This document shows, piece after piece, positions 34,347 through 36,179 of a DNA stretch of 36,179 bases (within the stretch, counting starts at the first letter, position 1; each line of letters begins with the position of its first letter). Source of the stretch: Candidatus Poribacteria bacterium. Lineage in GTDB: Bacteria; Poribacteria; WGA-4E; GCA-2687025. The stretch lies in NCBI GenBank assembly GCA_016866785.1, contig VGLH01000027.1:1-36179 (forward strand). Reading direction: 5' to 3'. Both the position numbers and the translations under genes were made by a program. The notes under the pieces are model-generated. The model did not search any database, was not told where the DNA came from, and was given only the letters and a program-made list of their open reading frames with translations.

Positions 34347-35966
34347 ATGTCAAGATGGCTTCGCATCGCGTCGCTCCTGACTCTCGCCGCAGTAGCCGGG
34401 TGCGGGCGGACAACGGTCGTCGCGCCTTCGCCAGCCATCCGCGCGACAGAACGTCCGCGCGCGCCGGAGGTCACCGGAGCCTACGTGACGCACAGCCGCG
34501 CCGCGCACGTCCTGACCGTCGGGAACGGCTACCTCAGCCGCCAACTGACGGTCGATCCCAACGGCTTGGGCATTGCGACACGGTCGGTACGAGCGCGTGA
34601 CACCGGCTTGGAGCTCATCGCAGGACCCTCGGAGGAGTTCCGAATCGGCATCGGTGGGCGAGATGTGGTCGGGTTCGGAGGCGATCTGCGCTACGCGAGC
34701 CATGTGGTCGAGAGCGATGGTCCGATCCAGCGGGTCCGTATCGCCACGGCAGCGAAGGCAGGGGCTGAAGACGCGCCAAACCTCGACGTGACGCTCGTCT
34801 ACGAGGTACGTCCCGACGCGCCGATGATCCGCAAATGGCTGGAAGTGCGGAACGCGGGACCGACGCCGATCCGTCTGGACGATGTATCCGTGGAGCGACT
34901 CCACCTCCAGCGGTTGTCACGAGCGTGGGTTTGGGGTCGCTCGGGGAACTCGCTCGACGCTCCGCTGCCGCTCGAACTCGGACCCGACTCCGGGCTCGCC
35001 TATGCGCAGACTGCCTCGCGTGGTGGCGGTTCCGCTGTAGTTGGCATCGTCAACGAGGCATTCGGCGATCTGAAGCGAGGCAGCCTGAGTCGCGACGGCG
35101 AGGTGGACTGCGGCGTGCAAGGAGCGCAGTCGGGCATCTGGGTGCGTCCCGAGGAGACGGTGTCGCTCCCTGCCGTCGAGCTGTGGCTCTTGCCCAGCCC
35201 GGAAGCGCTCGCGGAAAACGCCCTCGACCTGGCAAGTCTCGCCGACCCGCTGCGCGGCGTCGCCGTGGCTGCGGACGCCGCCGATTTCTATGCGCTTCCC
35301 GTCGATCAGATAACATCCGAACGCGTGGCGGCGTTGCCGGCTATGAGCGTCGTGTGTCCGGTTTACGCGTGGCAGGCTGACTGGCTCTTGCAGGGCCCGC
35401 CACCTGCGAATCTGCTGCGAGCGGTCGAGACGATCCGGTCATCCGGCAGGCGTGTGGGCTTGCTCGTGCCGATCGCATGGCTTCCCGATACGGATGACAT
35501 TCCGACGGACTGGCTCTTCGGTTCCGGCTCCGAAGCGCGCGTACCACTGACGTGGCGAGGCAGCATCGGGATCCAAGCCTCTCTCGCCTCTCGCTACGCG
35601 GTTGCTGCTGCGCTATCGCTGGCAGCTATCTGCGACGCGCTGGCGGTGGACGTGCTGCTGTTGGACGGACCCATTGCGCCGCAGGGAACGTCCGGCGGCT
35701 CCCCCGCCGCATCGAGATGGGAACTGATCGAAGGAACCGCGTGGCTCGGGTCCGCGATCCGGCGGTCGAAGTCCACGACGCTCGTCGGCATCCGAGGGGC
35801 GACGATCGGCGTCGTCAGCGGCTACGATCATGTTGCCGCCGCTCTCGGTTTCCTGTGGGACTATCGTACGGCAATCGATCCGGCGCGGGCTCGGAAGGAA
35901 GGCGGTATATGGCGGTTCGTCACCGACGCGACGGAGTCGCCCATGACGGAAGATGTGACACGATGA
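34347..35966 (+). CDS. Lipoprotein with GH36-like beta-sandwich, function unknown
   Basis: A 539-residue predicted lipoprotein: the signal sequence ends with a lipobox VAGC (Cys19). The N-terminal half (about 45-290) is beta-rich and resembles the N-terminal sandwich of GH36 enzymes (LTVGNGYLSRQLTVDPNGLGI; DVTLVYEVRPDAPMIRKWLEVRNAGPTPIRLDDV). The second half has a barrel-like pattern (VCPVYAWQADWLLQ, RRVGLLVPIAWLP, LAVDVLLLDGPIAP) without a clear catalytic pair. It may be a surface glycan-binding or degenerate hydrolase protein; I do not recognise a named family. The ATG immediately follows the mnmE TAG, and its own stop overlaps the next ATG, so it is coupled at both ends. Confidence 0.7.
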   Translation: MSRWLRIASLLTLAAVAGCGRTTVVAPSPAIRATERPRAPEVTGAYVTHSRAAHVLTVGNGYLSRQLTVDPNGLGIATRSVRARDTGLELIAGPSEEFRIGIGGRDVVGFGGDLRYASHVVESDGPIQRVRIATAAKAGAEDAPNLDVTLVYEVRPDAPMIRKWLEVRNAGPTPIRLDDVSVERLHLQRLSRAWVWGRSGNSLDAPLPLELGPDSGLAYAQTASRGGGSAVVGIVNEAFGDLKRGSLSRDGEVDCGVQGAQSGIWVRPEETVSLPAVELWLLPSPEALAENALDLASLADPLRGVAVAADAADFYALPVDQITSERVAALPAMSVVCPVYAWQADWLLQGPPPANLLRAVETIRSSGRRVGLLVPIAWLPDTDDIPTDWLFGSGSEARVPLTWRGSIGIQASLASRYAVAAALSLAAICDALAVDVLLLDGPIAPQGTSGGSPAASRWELIEGTAWLGSAIRRSKSTTLVGIRGATIGVVSGYDHVAAALGFLWDYRTAIDPARARKEGGIWRFVTDATESPMTEDVTR

Positions 35967-36179
35967 GATTGCGCGTCGCGCTGTTCTTGAGCTTGGCGTC
36001 GGCGATGACCGGTCTGCTCTTGTTCGTCGGATGCGAGGGATCCGTCTTGGATCTGGGCGATAGTTCGGGTCCCACCGGCGACTTCGTCGGCTTGCCCCCG
36101 CGATGGATCGGCTGGTCTCCGAAAGGCGATTCGATTGTCTATGAGCAGGCTGGGCAGCTCATCGTCGGGTCGGGCGCCG
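35963..36179 (+). CDS. Lipoprotein with start of a TolB-like beta-propeller (3' end cut off)
   Basis: 72 codons reach the window edge without a stop. The signal sequence MRLRVALFLSLASAMTG ends with a lipobox FVGC (Cys30). After a Gly/Ser/Asp-rich linker comes PRWIGWSPKGDSIVYEQAGQLIV, which matches the first blade of a PD40/TolB-type beta-propeller (WSPDG...IVY pattern). It is probably an outer-surface or periplasmic lipoprotein. The ATG overlaps the preceding stop as ATGA, so it belongs to the same operon. The rest of the gene is outside the window, and the family beyond the propeller is unknown. Confidence 0.78.
   Translation, partial: MRLRVALFLSLASAMTGLLLFVGCEGSVLDLGDSSGPTGDFVGLPPRWIGWSPKGDSIVYEQAGQLIVGSGA

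Overview
This is a GC-rich, gene-dense bacterial segment with no rRNA, insertion sequence, phage gene or CRISPR array. The gene mix suggests an uncultured lineage of the Candidatus Poribacteria / Latescibacterota / PVC-FCB kind: a bacterial microcompartment (BMC) sugar-degradation cluster, a very large C25 (gingipain-type) peptidase paired with a PorV-like protein, DUF6785-type membrane protein, LamG and carbohydrate-binding secreted proteins, GH36-like and DUF5060/DUF4038 glycosidases, and a multihaem c-type lipoprotein. The phylum is inferred from gene content only; no marker phylogeny was possible.

Layout. Positions 1-3331, minus strand: a BMC operon read as class II aldolase, one hexameric shell protein, CoA-acylating aldehyde dehydrogenase, then gmhA-like SIS isomerase cut by the left edge. 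A clear sigma70-type promoter precedes it. Positions 3369-7342, minus: glycogen debranching enzyme overlapping a polytopic membrane protein. Positions 7411-8038, plus: tadA, whose last codons and stop lie inside tRNA-Ser(CGA). Positions 8314-11658, plus: GH36-like protein and miaA. Positions 11671-19821, plus: C25 peptidase, PorV-like outer membrane protein and an OppF/DppF-type ATPase. Positions 19813-23547: minus-strand pentahaem lipoprotein, plus-strand DHH phosphoesterase, then minus-strand MFS transporter and small Xre-type regulator. Positions 23844-27156, plus: monohaem/calcium-motif secreted protein, sugar phosphate isomerase-like protein, DUF5060/DUF4038 glycosidase. Positions 27164-28354, minus: ackA. 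Positions 28475-30177, plus: two small secreted carbohydrate-binding-like proteins. Positions 30318-36179, plus: a five-gene run of GAF/sigma54 activator, MqnA/MqnD-family protein, mnmE, and two lipoproteins, the last cut by the right edge.

How the genes may work together. Aldolase, aldehyde dehydrogenase and shell protein fit BMC degradation of a deoxysugar phosphate (fuculose/rhamnulose 1-phosphate to DHAP plus lactaldehyde, with the aldehyde oxidised to an acyl-CoA inside the shell). Both enzymes carry a terminal amphipathic helix behind a low-complexity linker, as cargo targeting peptides do. The acetate kinase 24 kb away could recover ATP from the acyl-phosphate, which is inference. The secreted glycosidases and binding proteins fit a polysaccharide-degrading life that would feed this pathway. 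Seven promoters were recognised by eye, all with exactly 17 nt between the two hexamers, and several were useful for choosing start codons.
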